Part shown: positions 6,834-14,109 of the stretch, one piece after another
Numbering within the stretch: position 1 is the first letter of the stretch
Layout: every line of letters begins with the position of its first letter
NCBI GenBank assembly: GCA_017394605.1
Contig: JAFPXU010000040.1
Coordinates: forward strand, 1 to 30,788
Source of the DNA: Clostridia bacterium
GTDB lineage: Bacteria > Bacillota_A > Clostridia > Christensenellales > CAG-138
DNA: 30,788 bases
Reading direction: 5' to 3'
Made by a program: the position numbers and the translations under genes
Notes under the pieces: generated by a model
Database searches by the model: none
What the model was told of the DNA's origin: nothing
What the model saw: only the letters and a program-made list of their open reading frames with translations

Positions 6834-8146
6834 AGGCAGTCCTCCGTGGTAAAGAGATGGGCGGAAAGCTCCTTCCACGCGTTCAGAAGGTACGCGAGCG
6901 CCAGGATGTCGGCGGCGCCGCCGGGGGAGAGATTCCGCCGGATCAGTTCATAATCCAGTTCGGTGAGTGCCGCAACGCGCTCCGAAACGGGCAGGGAAGA
7001 GATCCTTTCTGCCTCCGCCTGCACGAACGCGAGGCCTTCTTCCCCGCCGCGGTGAAGCACGTTGGTATCGGAAAGCACGGCCATCGTGTCGCAGAGGGCG
7101 AGCGCACCGGGAGCGGATGCACCTATGGATTCATAGGATCTGAGATGTTCGGCGCATGCCGCCGCGTGCGGGAAGCCTTCCGCCGCCTCGCCGATCGCAC
7201 CTTTCGCGCCGGTTTTCGCGTAGACTGCGCCGCCGTTCGTGCCTTTGAGACGGGCAGCGCCCTTCAGCCTTGAAGCGGCGTCTGTCCGCGCGAGTTCCGC
7301 GGCGGCTTCCCTTGCATCGCAGCCGGTCTCAAGCGCGCGGCCCATTCCGTACAGCAGCAGTCCCATCGAGTAGATCATGCCCTTGTGCGTGTTGACGCCG
7401 TCCGTGGCGGAAAACATGGCTCGCTCTGCGTTAAGCCCTTGCGCTTTCAGCGCTTCCATGCCGGCGTCCGCGATCCCCGCGAGCGCTGCCTGACGGAAGT
7501 ACGGCACGAGGGAAGCGGCGCTTTTTTCGAACAGGGGGATGTCCATATCCGTATGCGCGCCGTTGTTCATATCATCCACTAAGCCGGGTTTCGGCGTCGT
7601 GTGCAGTTCACGGATCAGCGCGAAATGCGCCGTGTACGCGAGCGTATCCGCTGCAAAACCGTTCAGAAGCGTTTCGGTTGCCTCCAGAACCGCGTCCAGC
7701 CCGTGCGCGCGGCTTCTCGCGCAGATGGCGGCGGGACCGTCGCAGACGAGGCATCTGCGGGGAACGGCGCGGCTCAGCTTTTCTCCCGATCCGTTCAGCA
7801 CGTCGAAGTCCAGAAGCCTTCCCGCGGGGAAGGAATCCTCCAGCCGTTCGAGCGACCGCTTGACCGCATAAGGGTCTCTGTTCAGAAGGATCAGCGCTTC
7901 CGTCCCGGTGACGGCGTCGGTGATCAGGCGGGAGATCTCAAAAAATCCGAATGATTCGAATACCTTCATCGCCCGGTCGAACAGCAAACGCGTTTTGGGC
8001 GTGCGTTTGACGCCGCCCGCGATATTCAGCGACAGGGAAACAAGACACGCGTTCCCGTCCGCGTGAAGCAGCAGCTCCTTCTGCGCCTGCGCCCGCCGTT
8101 CGCGCGCGTCAAGCATCTGTTCCAAAGTTACGGAGGATGGTTTCAT
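6830..8146 (-). CDS. citXG: CitX-CitG fusion: citrate lyase holo-ACP and prosthetic group synthesis
   Basis: The 438-residue protein joins two enzymes that supply the citrate lyase acyl carrier protein with its prosthetic group. Residues 1-155 match CitX, the transferase that attaches phosphoribosyl-dephospho-CoA: GRLLDFDV (109-116) and PRRCLVCDGPAAICARSRAH (129-148). Residues about 160-435 match CitG, triphosphoribosyl-dephospho-CoA synthase: TPKPGLVD (184-191), NNGAHTDMD (194-202) and DGVNTHKGMIYSMG. Fused CitXG proteins are known in other bacteria. The start overlaps the citC end by 38 bases, and the stop overlaps the LysR start, so all three are likely co-translated. Confidence 0.93.
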   Translation of the reverse strand: MKPSSVTLEQMLDARERRAQAQKELLLHADGNACLVSLSLNIAGGVKRTPKTRLLFDRAMKVFESFGFFEISRLITDAVTGTEALILLNRDPYAVKRSLERLEDSFPAGRLLDFDVLNGSGEKLSRAVPRRCLVCDGPAAICARSRAHGLDAVLEATETLLNGFAADTLAYTAHFALIRELHTTPKPGLVDDMNNGAHTDMDIPLFEKSAASLVPYFRQAALAGIADAGMEALKAQGLNAERAMFSATDGVNTHKGMIYSMGLLLYGMGRALETGCDAREAAAELARTDAASRLKGAARLKGTNGGAVYAKTGAKGAIGEAAEGFPHAAACAEHLRSYESIGASAPGALALCDTMAVLSDTNVLHRGGEEGLAFVQAEAERISSLPVSERVAALTELDYELIRRNLSPGGAADILALAYLLNAWKELSAHLFTTEDCL

Positions 8147-9242
8147 ATGTTGTTTCCGGGACCGCTTCGGCGGTCTTAATGATTTCTCCGGCGCGGAGAA
8201 GCGTCCGCACGGAACTTGCGCTGATGTTGTTTAGACGCGGGATCTCGATAAGTTCGATCCCGCTTTCGGGGAGAAGATTTTTCATGCGCTCGTTGTAGGC
8301 GCGGGTGACGGGGGAGAACGGTTCCTCGCCGACGAAGCGCTTCACGATTCCGAGCGCGGGCGCGATTTTTGCGCGGAACAGCTCGATGTCGAGATCGGAG
8401 CGGACCTCTTCGGCGTGCGCTTCGTCGCGGATGAAGTAGGCAGGGAACGTCGCGCGGGAAACGAGGTACATGTCGCTTCTGCACATGACGCGGTTTCTGA
8501 TATGCGCCGTGCCGCGTTCGATCATCTCATACCGTTCGTCCGGAGAGAAAAGGGAACCGGCCTCGGACACGGCGAACACGTACAGCGTGCCGCAGCGCGA
8601 GGCGGCGTATTCGACAAGGTGCTTATGGCCGAGCGTGAACGGGTCTGCGTTCATGACGACCGCGCCGCATATGCCCGGAAAACGGGGCAGGGAAGAAAGA
8701 AAATCGGAAAAACCGTTCCTCCTGTTTTCGGCGAGAACGGCTTCAGGCGTGGAGACGACGGGGTAAAAGCCCATCGAGGAGACCATGCGGAGATTCTTCG
8801 GCTTGGTGCACAGAAACAGGCGCGGCACGCCGTTTTGCACCGCGTCGCTCTGCAGCGCGGAAAGGACAGACGCGAAGGCGCCGGAGCCTTCGATGGCGGG
8901 GGAGACCGCGAACTGTTTCAGGACATGACCGGCGCGGGAACCGCAGGCGACGATCGAAAAGTCGTCGTCCGTCATGAGCGCGGTCACATCCGCGTCGCCC
9001 TCGTCGCGCACGCCGCAGGAGAATAGAAATCGTTTATAATCCTCGCCGAGCCTTCCGGTCAGCGGCGCGGGGAAAATCGTGATATCGATAAAAATCCCAT
9101 CCGTACGCGGAACCGGCCGTTCGGAACGCCTGCGCTCCGATTGTATCGCATGCCTAAAGCGTCCTGAAAACCGGACGGTCCGCCTGTTTTTTCCAGTGTA
9201 GCAGAGACCCGGACGGAAACGCAACCGTTCCGGATAAACCAT
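8109..9242 (-). CDS. citC: [Citrate (pro-3S)-lyase] ligase
   Basis: CitC acetylates the thiol of the citrate lyase prosthetic group, activating the enzyme. After an N-terminal GNAT-like domain (VACGSRAGHVLKQFAVSP near 8980-8920) comes the nucleotidyltransferase core with MNADPFTLGHKHLVEYA, then ATFPAYFI and the closing motif ISASSVRTLL, all typical of the family. The start is doubtful. The ATG at 9242 keeps the frame open but adds about 48 residues unlike the family and lies upstream of the likely promoter (9195-9224). Recognisable family sequence (TIFPAPLTGRLGEDYKRFL) begins near 9090, where no in-frame ATG, GTG or TTG is present. The true start, a rare codon, or a single-base error near 9096-9100 remains open. 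Confidence 0.9.
   Translation of the reverse strand: MVYPERLRFRPGLCYTGKNRRTVRFSGRFRHAIQSERRRSERPVPRTDGIFIDITIFPAPLTGRLGEDYKRFLFSCGVRDEGDADVTALMTDDDFSIVACGSRAGHVLKQFAVSPAIEGSGAFASVLSALQSDAVQNGVPRLFLCTKPKNLRMVSSMGFYPVVSTPEAVLAENRRNGFSDFLSSLPRFPGICGAVVMNADPFTLGHKHLVEYAASRCGTLYVFAVSEAGSLFSPDERYEMIERGTAHIRNRVMCRSDMYLVSRATFPAYFIRDEAHAEEVRSDLDIELFRAKIAPALGIVKRFVGEEPFSPVTRAYNERMKNLLPESGIELIEIPRLNNISASSVRTLLRAGEIIKTAEAVPETTYETILRNFGTDA
9195..9224 (-). promoter_or_regulatory. Promoter of the citC-citXG-LysR operon
   Basis: On the minus strand TTGCGT (9224-9219) and TACACT (9200-9195) are 18 bases apart, predicting a transcription start near 9188. The palindrome centred at 9248 then lies about 60 bases upstream, a usual position for a LysR-type activator site. 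This start site conflicts with translation from the ATG at 9242. Confidence 0.5.
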
Positions 9243-9256
9243 AGAGAATCTCTATG
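9240..9256. promoter_or_regulatory. Perfect 17-base palindrome, candidate LysR operator
   Basis: The sequence CATAGAGAATCTCTATG is an eight-base perfect inverted repeat around a central A. It sits in the gap between the divergent citC and aconitase transcription units. Such interrupted dyads with ATAG/CTAT ends suit a LysR-family dimer site, and the LysR gene is in the adjacent operon. It is directly upstream of the + strand -10 candidate. Confidence 0.55.
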
Positions 9257-9257
9257 G

Positions 9258-9263
9258 TATACT
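9258..9263 (+). promoter_or_regulatory. -10 element of the aconitase-icd-citDEF operon
   Basis: TATACT at 9258-9263 is a good -10 box, but no convincing -35 box occurs 16-18 bases upstream (around 9235-9240 it reads TAAACC). A poor -35 next to the palindrome suggests a regulator-dependent promoter. Transcription would start near 9270, leaving a leader of about 115 bases. Confidence 0.4.
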
Positions 9264-9385
9264 GTGATAATTGTATTGGAGATTCTTCCGGAAATCCGAT
9301 ACACTGAAATCAAAGCCGGACGGACGGCGTCCGGCGGAATCATATCCGAAAACACAATTCTACATCGGGGAGGGAATCAGCCAAG

Positions 9386-11629
9386 ATGATCAGGTATTTC
9401 GCACAGGGAACGGAATGGAAGGACAATGCGCCCAGGGCTGCCGCCGAAAACTGCGACAGGACAGAGGGCCGCAACGGCACGATCGCCTATCAGATCATGA
9501 ACGCGCACCGGAAGGAAACGGGCGACGGCGTCATGCACATCAAATTCGACGCGTTAGTCTCTCACGACATCACCTACGTCGGCATCATCCAGACCGCAAG
9601 GGCGAGCGGGCTCACGGAGTTCCCGGTCCCCTACGCGATGACCAACTGTCATAACAGCCTCTGCGCGGTCGGCGGCACGATCAACGAGGACGACCATGTG
9701 TTCGGTCTCTCCGCCGCGAAGAAATACGGCGGGATCTACGTCCCCGCCAATCAGAGCGTCATCCACTCCTACGCGAGGGAAGAACTCGCCGCCTGCGGGA
9801 ACATGATTCTCGGTTCCGACAGCCATACGCGCTACGGCGCGCTCGGCACCATGGGCGTCGGCGAGGGCGGTCCTGAGCTGGTCAAGCAGCTTCTCCGCAA
9901 CACCTATGACATCAAGGCACCGAAAGTCGTTCTGTGCTATGTGACCGGCGCGCCGAAAAAGGGCGTCGGTCCGCACGACGTGGCGCTCGCGCTCGTCAAG
10001 GCGACGTTCCCGGACGGTCTCGTCAAGAACAAGGTCCTCGAGTTCGCGGGCCCCGGCCTTAAAAGCCTCCCGTTCGATTTCAGAAGCGGCATCGACGTCA
10101 TGACGACGGAGACGACCTGCCTGTCCTCCATCTGGGCGACGGATGAGGAGATCCAGCAGTACTATAAGATCCACGGACGCCCCGAAGCGTATAAGAAACT
10201 GGAACCCGCGGATGGCGCGTACTACGACGCGCTCCTTACGATCGAACTCGACAAGGTCGAGCCGATGATCGCGCTGCCGTTCCATCCGTCCAACGCGTAT
10301 ACGATCCATGAGTTTCTGGAGAATGCCAACGAGATCCTCGCGGGCGTCGAGGCGGAGGCGGCCAGGAAATTCCCCAAAGCGCATCTGGATCTCCGCAGCA
10401 AGATCGGCCCGAAGGGCGTTCTGGCGAACCAGGGGATCATCGCGGGATGCTCCGGCGGACTGTTCGACAACATCGTGGAAGCGTCCGACATCCTGAAGGG
10501 CGGAAGCACCGGCAACGGCTTTTTTTCCCTTTCGGTCTATCCGACGAGCGTTCCGACGAGCCTCGCGCTCACAAGGAACGGCAAGACCGAAATACTGCTT
10601 GAAGCGGGTGCGGTCATCAAACCGTCCTTCTGCGGACCGTGCTTCGGCGCGGGAGACGTTCCGTCGAACAACGGACTGTCGCTCCGCCATACCACGCGCA
10701 ACTTCCCGAACCGCGAAGGCAGCAAGCCCGGTGAGGGACAGATCAGCTGCGTTGCCCTGATGGATTCCCGTTCGATCGCAGCCACGGCGAGAAACGGCGG
10801 TTACATCACCGCGGCGACCGACGTCGAGTATGAGACCGAACGCGTTCCGTACGTATTCGACAACTCGGTATATAAGAAACGCTGCTACTACGGCTACGGC
10901 GATCCGCATCCGGAAGAGGAGCTCATCCTCGGGCCCAACATCACCGACTGGCCGAAGATGTATGAGCTTTCCGACAACCTGCTTGTGGAGCTCGCGGCTG
11001 TCATCCGCGACCCGGTCACCACGACGGACGAGCTGATTCCGTCCGGCGAGACCTCCTCGTACCGCAGCAATCCGCTGCGCCTGTCCGAGTTTGCCCTTTC
11101 CCGCCGCGTGCCCGAATACGTCGGACGCAGCAAGGCGGTCGCGAAGGACGAGGCAGCGCGCCGCGCGGGCGGGAAGCCCGAAAAACTCGTGAAAGCGCTG
11201 TCAGCGGTAGGCGACGCGGACAAGCTCCTCAAAAACACCCAGTTCGGTTCCTGCGTGTTCGCCAACAAGCCCGGCGACGGAAGCGCCCGTGAACAGGCAG
11301 CGTCCTGCCAGAAGGTGCTCGGCGGATTCGCGAACATCTGCTATGAGTACGCGACGAAGCGCTACCGCAGCAACTGCATCAACTGGGGCATCGTTCCGTT
11401 CACGCTTGCAGAGGGTGCCGCGTTCCCGTACGAGGACGGCGACTTCGTGTTCGTGCCCGGCATCCGCGAAGCGATCGCGAACGGCGTGGAGGAGATCCCT
11501 GCCAAGGCGATCAGAAAGAACGGCGCAATCGAGGACCTGACCCTTTACGTGAAGGGACTGACCGAGGATGAGAAGACGATCATTCTCGAAGGCTGCCTGA
11601 TGAACTATTACGCGGCGCAGAACAGATAA
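9386..11629 (+). CDS. Aconitase-family hydratase
   Basis: A 747-residue member of the aconitase superfamily, about the size of classical aconitase. The three cluster cysteines are at 355 (GCSGG) and 416 and 419 (FCGPCFGAG), and the active-site SDSHT lies at 144-148. The C-terminal swivel domain covers about 560-740. Given its neighbours, interconversion of citrate and isocitrate is the most likely reaction. The sequence is nevertheless a divergent branch, similar to proteins annotated only as hydratase (YbhJ-like), so substrate identity is inferred from context. The start has GGGAGGGA ten bases upstream. It is followed after 84 bases by the isocitrate dehydrogenase gene. Confidence 0.88.
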   Translation: MIRYFAQGTEWKDNAPRAAAENCDRTEGRNGTIAYQIMNAHRKETGDGVMHIKFDALVSHDITYVGIIQTARASGLTEFPVPYAMTNCHNSLCAVGGTINEDDHVFGLSAAKKYGGIYVPANQSVIHSYAREELAACGNMILGSDSHTRYGALGTMGVGEGGPELVKQLLRNTYDIKAPKVVLCYVTGAPKKGVGPHDVALALVKATFPDGLVKNKVLEFAGPGLKSLPFDFRSGIDVMTTETTCLSSIWATDEEIQQYYKIHGRPEAYKKLEPADGAYYDALLTIELDKVEPMIALPFHPSNAYTIHEFLENANEILAGVEAEAARKFPKAHLDLRSKIGPKGVLANQGIIAGCSGGLFDNIVEASDILKGGSTGNGFFSLSVYPTSVPTSLALTRNGKTEILLEAGAVIKPSFCGPCFGAGDVPSNNGLSLRHTTRNFPNREGSKPGEGQISCVALMDSRSIAATARNGGYITAATDVEYETERVPYVFDNSVYKKRCYYGYGDPHPEEELILGPNITDWPKMYELSDNLLVELAAVIRDPVTTTDELIPSGETSSYRSNPLRLSEFALSRRVPEYVGRSKAVAKDEAARRAGGKPEKLVKALSAVGDADKLLKNTQFGSCVFANKPGDGSAREQAASCQKVLGGFANICYEYATKRYRSNCINWGIVPFTLAEGAAFPYEDGDFVFVPGIREAIANGVEEIPAKAIRKNGAIEDLTLYVKGLTEDEKTIILEGCLMNYYAAQNR

Positions 11630-11639
11630 GGAAGCATAT

Positions 11640-11666
11640 GCCGGCCGGACACCTGTTTCAGCCGGC
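11640..11666 (+). other. Intercistronic hairpin between hydratase and icd
   Basis: GCCGGC at 11640-11645 can pair with GCCGGC at 11661-11666. No T-run follows, so it is unlikely to be a terminator. It may affect messenger stability between the two genes, or be incidental. Confidence 0.3.
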
Positions 11667-11713
11667 GTTCATAAGTTTGAAAAAGATACGGAATAATTGA
11701 CAGGAGGATTAAT

Positions 11714-12928
11714 ATGGAAAAGGTCAGAATGACGACGCCTCTCGTGGAGATGGACGGAGATGAAATGACACGTATCATCTGGAAGATGATCAAAGACGAA
11801 CTGCTGCTCCCGTTTGTGGATCTGAAAACCGAGTATTACGATCTCGGCCTCCCGAAGAGGGACGAGACCCGCGACCAGATCACCAAGGACGCTGGCAACG
11901 CGATCAAAAAGTACGGCGTAGGCGTCAAGTGCGCCACGATTACGCCGAACGCCCAGCGCATGACCGAGTACAACCTGCATGAGATGTGGAAAAGCCCGAA
12001 CGGCACGATCCGTGCCATCCTCGACGGTACGGTGTTCCGCGCGCCGATCACGATCGACAGCGTCAAGCCGGTCGTGAAGAACTGGGAGCTCCCGATCACG
12101 GTCGCGAGACACGCGTACGGCGATCTGTACAAGGGAACGGAATACCGTGTTCCCGAAAAGGGCAAGGCCGAGCTCGTCTTCACCGGCGAGAACGGAGCGA
12201 GCTTCCGCGAGACGGTGTACGATTTCGAGTGCCCCGGTATCATCCAGAGCATCTACAACAAGGACACCTCCATTTCGTCATTCGCGCATGCGTGCTTCAA
12301 GTACGCGATCGGAACGAAGCAGGATCTGTGGTTCTCCGCGAAGGATACGATCTCCAAGAAGTACGACATGAACTTCCGCGACATCTTTCAGGAGATCTAC
12401 GACAGGGAATACAAGGCGGAATTCGAACGGCTCGGACTGACCTACTTCTACACGCTGATCGACGACGCCGTCGCGCGCGTGATCCGTTCCAGGGGCGGTT
12501 TCATCTGGGCGCTCAAGAACTATGACGGAGACGTCATGAGCGACATGATCTCGACGGCGTTCGGAAGCTTGGCGATGATGACATCCGTCCTCGTCAGCCC
12601 CGACGGCAATTACGAGTACGAGGCCGCGCACGGCACCGTCACCCGCCACTACTACAAATACCTCCAGGGCGAGGAGACGTCCACCAACCCGATGGCGACG
12701 ATCTTCGCGTGGAGCGGCGCGCTGAAAAAGCGCGGAGAGCTGGACGGGCTGAAGGATCTCACCGCGTTCGGCGAAAAGCTGGAGGAAGCCTGCATCGATA
12801 CCCTGAACGACGGCATCATGACCAAGGACCTTGTGAACCTGGTCGAGGGGATGGTCCCGACCCCGGTCAATACGATCGGTTTCATCCGCGCCGTCCGTTC
12901 CCGGCTGGAAAAGAAACTGGAGGGCTGA
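11714..12928 (+). CDS. icd: NADP-dependent isocitrate dehydrogenase
   Basis: The 404-residue protein is a type II (eukaryotic-like) NADP-isocitrate dehydrogenase, which interconverts isocitrate and 2-oxoglutarate plus CO2. Landmarks are EMDGDEMTRIIW (12-23), TITPNAQRMTEY, the substrate-binding WKSPNGTIR, RHAYGDLYKGTEY, the metal-binding GGFIWALKNYDGDV, and AAHGTVTRHYYKY near the coenzyme site. This last element is typical of NADP-specific members. The ATG follows AGGAGG closely. The gene sits between the aconitase-family hydratase and the citrate lyase genes; citD begins four bases after its stop. It therefore belongs to the same operon. Confidence 0.95.
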   Translation: MEKVRMTTPLVEMDGDEMTRIIWKMIKDELLLPFVDLKTEYYDLGLPKRDETRDQITKDAGNAIKKYGVGVKCATITPNAQRMTEYNLHEMWKSPNGTIRAILDGTVFRAPITIDSVKPVVKNWELPITVARHAYGDLYKGTEYRVPEKGKAELVFTGENGASFRETVYDFECPGIIQSIYNKDTSISSFAHACFKYAIGTKQDLWFSAKDTISKKYDMNFRDIFQEIYDREYKAEFERLGLTYFYTLIDDAVARVIRSRGGFIWALKNYDGDVMSDMISTAFGSLAMMTSVLVSPDGNYEYEAAHGTVTRHYYKYLQGEETSTNPMATIFAWSGALKKRGELDGLKDLTAFGEKLEEACIDTLNDGIMTKDLVNLVEGMVPTPVNTIGFIRAVRSRLEKKLEG

Positions 12929-12932
12929 GAAG

Positions 12933-13229
12933 ATGGAGATCGTCAAAACCGCATCGGCAGGAACCGTGGAGTCGAGCGACATCATCGTCACGATCGAACC
13001 CGCCGAACAGGACGGGGTGGAGGTCGTGCTGACTTCGAGCGTGATGGCGCAGTTTGGCAAACAGATCGAAAGAGTCATCCGTGACACGCTTTCGGACCTT
13101 GGCGTCGAAAAGGCACACGTCGAAGCGGTCGACAAGGGCGCGCTGGACTGCACCGTCAGGGCGCGGACCGCGGCGGCCGCATACCGCGCGGCGGAGCGCA
13201 CGGACTACAAATGGAGGACAAAGGCATGA
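12933..13229 (+). CDS. citD: Citrate lyase acyl carrier protein (gamma subunit)
   Basis: The 98-residue acyl carrier subunit bears the phosphoribosyl-dephospho-CoA prosthetic group through which acetyl and citryl groups pass. Near the N-terminus AGTVESSD places the modified serine at residue 14, the same position as in characterised CitD. The rest agrees in length and pattern (EVVLTSSVMAQFGKQIERVI). It starts four bases after icd and its stop overlaps the citE start as ATGA, so icd, citD and citE are tightly coupled. It needs CitXG, encoded in the divergent operon, for maturation. Confidence 0.95.
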   Translation: MEIVKTASAGTVESSDIIVTIEPAEQDGVEVVLTSSVMAQFGKQIERVIRDTLSDLGVEKAHVEAVDKGALDCTVRARTAAAAYRAAERTDYKWRTKA

Positions 13230-14107
13230 GACTTCGCCGAAGTATGATGTTCGTGCCCGGAAACAACCCCGGCATGATCAAGGACGCCGGGATCTACGGC
13301 GCGGACAGCATCATGTTCGACCTTGAGGATTCCGTCGCGTATACCGAAAAGGATACGGCCCGTTTTCTTGTTTATAACGCCCTGACCACGCTGGATTACG
13401 GCGACACCGAACTGGTCGTGAGGATCAACGATCTTTCCAGCGGACTCGGGGTCAAGGACCTGGAAGCGATCGTCCGCGCGAAGCCGGACGTGATCCGCCT
13501 GCCCAAGACCGAGACGGCGCAGGATGTTATAGACTGCGAGCGGGAGATCGAGCGCATCGAGCGCGAAGCGGGCATTCCGGTCGGCTCGACCGGCATGATG
13601 GCGGCGATCGAAAGCGCCGAAGGCGTGCTGAACGCGCAGTCCATCGCGAAGGCGTCCAAACGTCTGATCGGCATCGCGCTCGGCGCGGAGGACTACGTGA
13701 CCGACCTCAAAACGACGCGCAGCGACGGTACCGAGCTGCTCTTCGCGCGCGGCATGATCCTGAACGCCGCCCGCGCGGCGGGGATCGACGCGATGGATAC
13801 CGTTTATTCCGATATCAACAACGAGGAAGGATTCATCGCGGAGGCGACCTTCATCAAGAAGATGGGATTCTCGGGCAAGAGCGTCATCAATCCGCGCCAG
13901 ATCGAGCCGCTTCACAAGCTGTTTATGCCGAGTGAAAAGGATCTCAAGAAGGCACAGGCGATCGTGGACGCGATCGCGGAAGCGAACGCGAGAGGCAGCG
14001 GCGTTGCGTCGCTGAAGGGCAAGATGATCGACAAACCGGTTGTCGAGCGGGCACGGTATCTGCTGGAACTCGCCAGGATGGCGTCCGGCGGGAGATGGGA
14101 GGACTGA
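13226..14107 (+). CDS. citE: Citrate lyase beta subunit (citryl-CoA lyase)
   Basis: CitE cleaves the citryl thioester into oxaloacetate and acetyl-carrier. The 293-residue protein has the HpcH/HpaI-type TIM-barrel signature: RRSMMFVPGNNPGM at the N-terminus, MFDLEDSV (30-37) with metal-binding acidic residues, RLPKTE, and ALGAEDYVTDL. GGAGGA at 13213-13218 is seven bases before the ATG at 13226, which overlaps the citD stop. An in-frame ATG at 13211 precedes that ribosome binding site and was not used. Confidence 0.95.
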   Translation: MRLRRSMMFVPGNNPGMIKDAGIYGADSIMFDLEDSVAYTEKDTARFLVYNALTTLDYGDTELVVRINDLSSGLGVKDLEAIVRAKPDVIRLPKTETAQDVIDCEREIERIEREAGIPVGSTGMMAAIESAEGVLNAQSIAKASKRLIGIALGAEDYVTDLKTTRSDGTELLFARGMILNAARAAGIDAMDTVYSDINNEEGFIAEATFIKKMGFSGKSVINPRQIEPLHKLFMPSEKDLKKAQAIVDAIAEANARGSGVASLKGKMIDKPVVERARYLLELARMASGGRWED

Positions 14108-14109
14108 TT

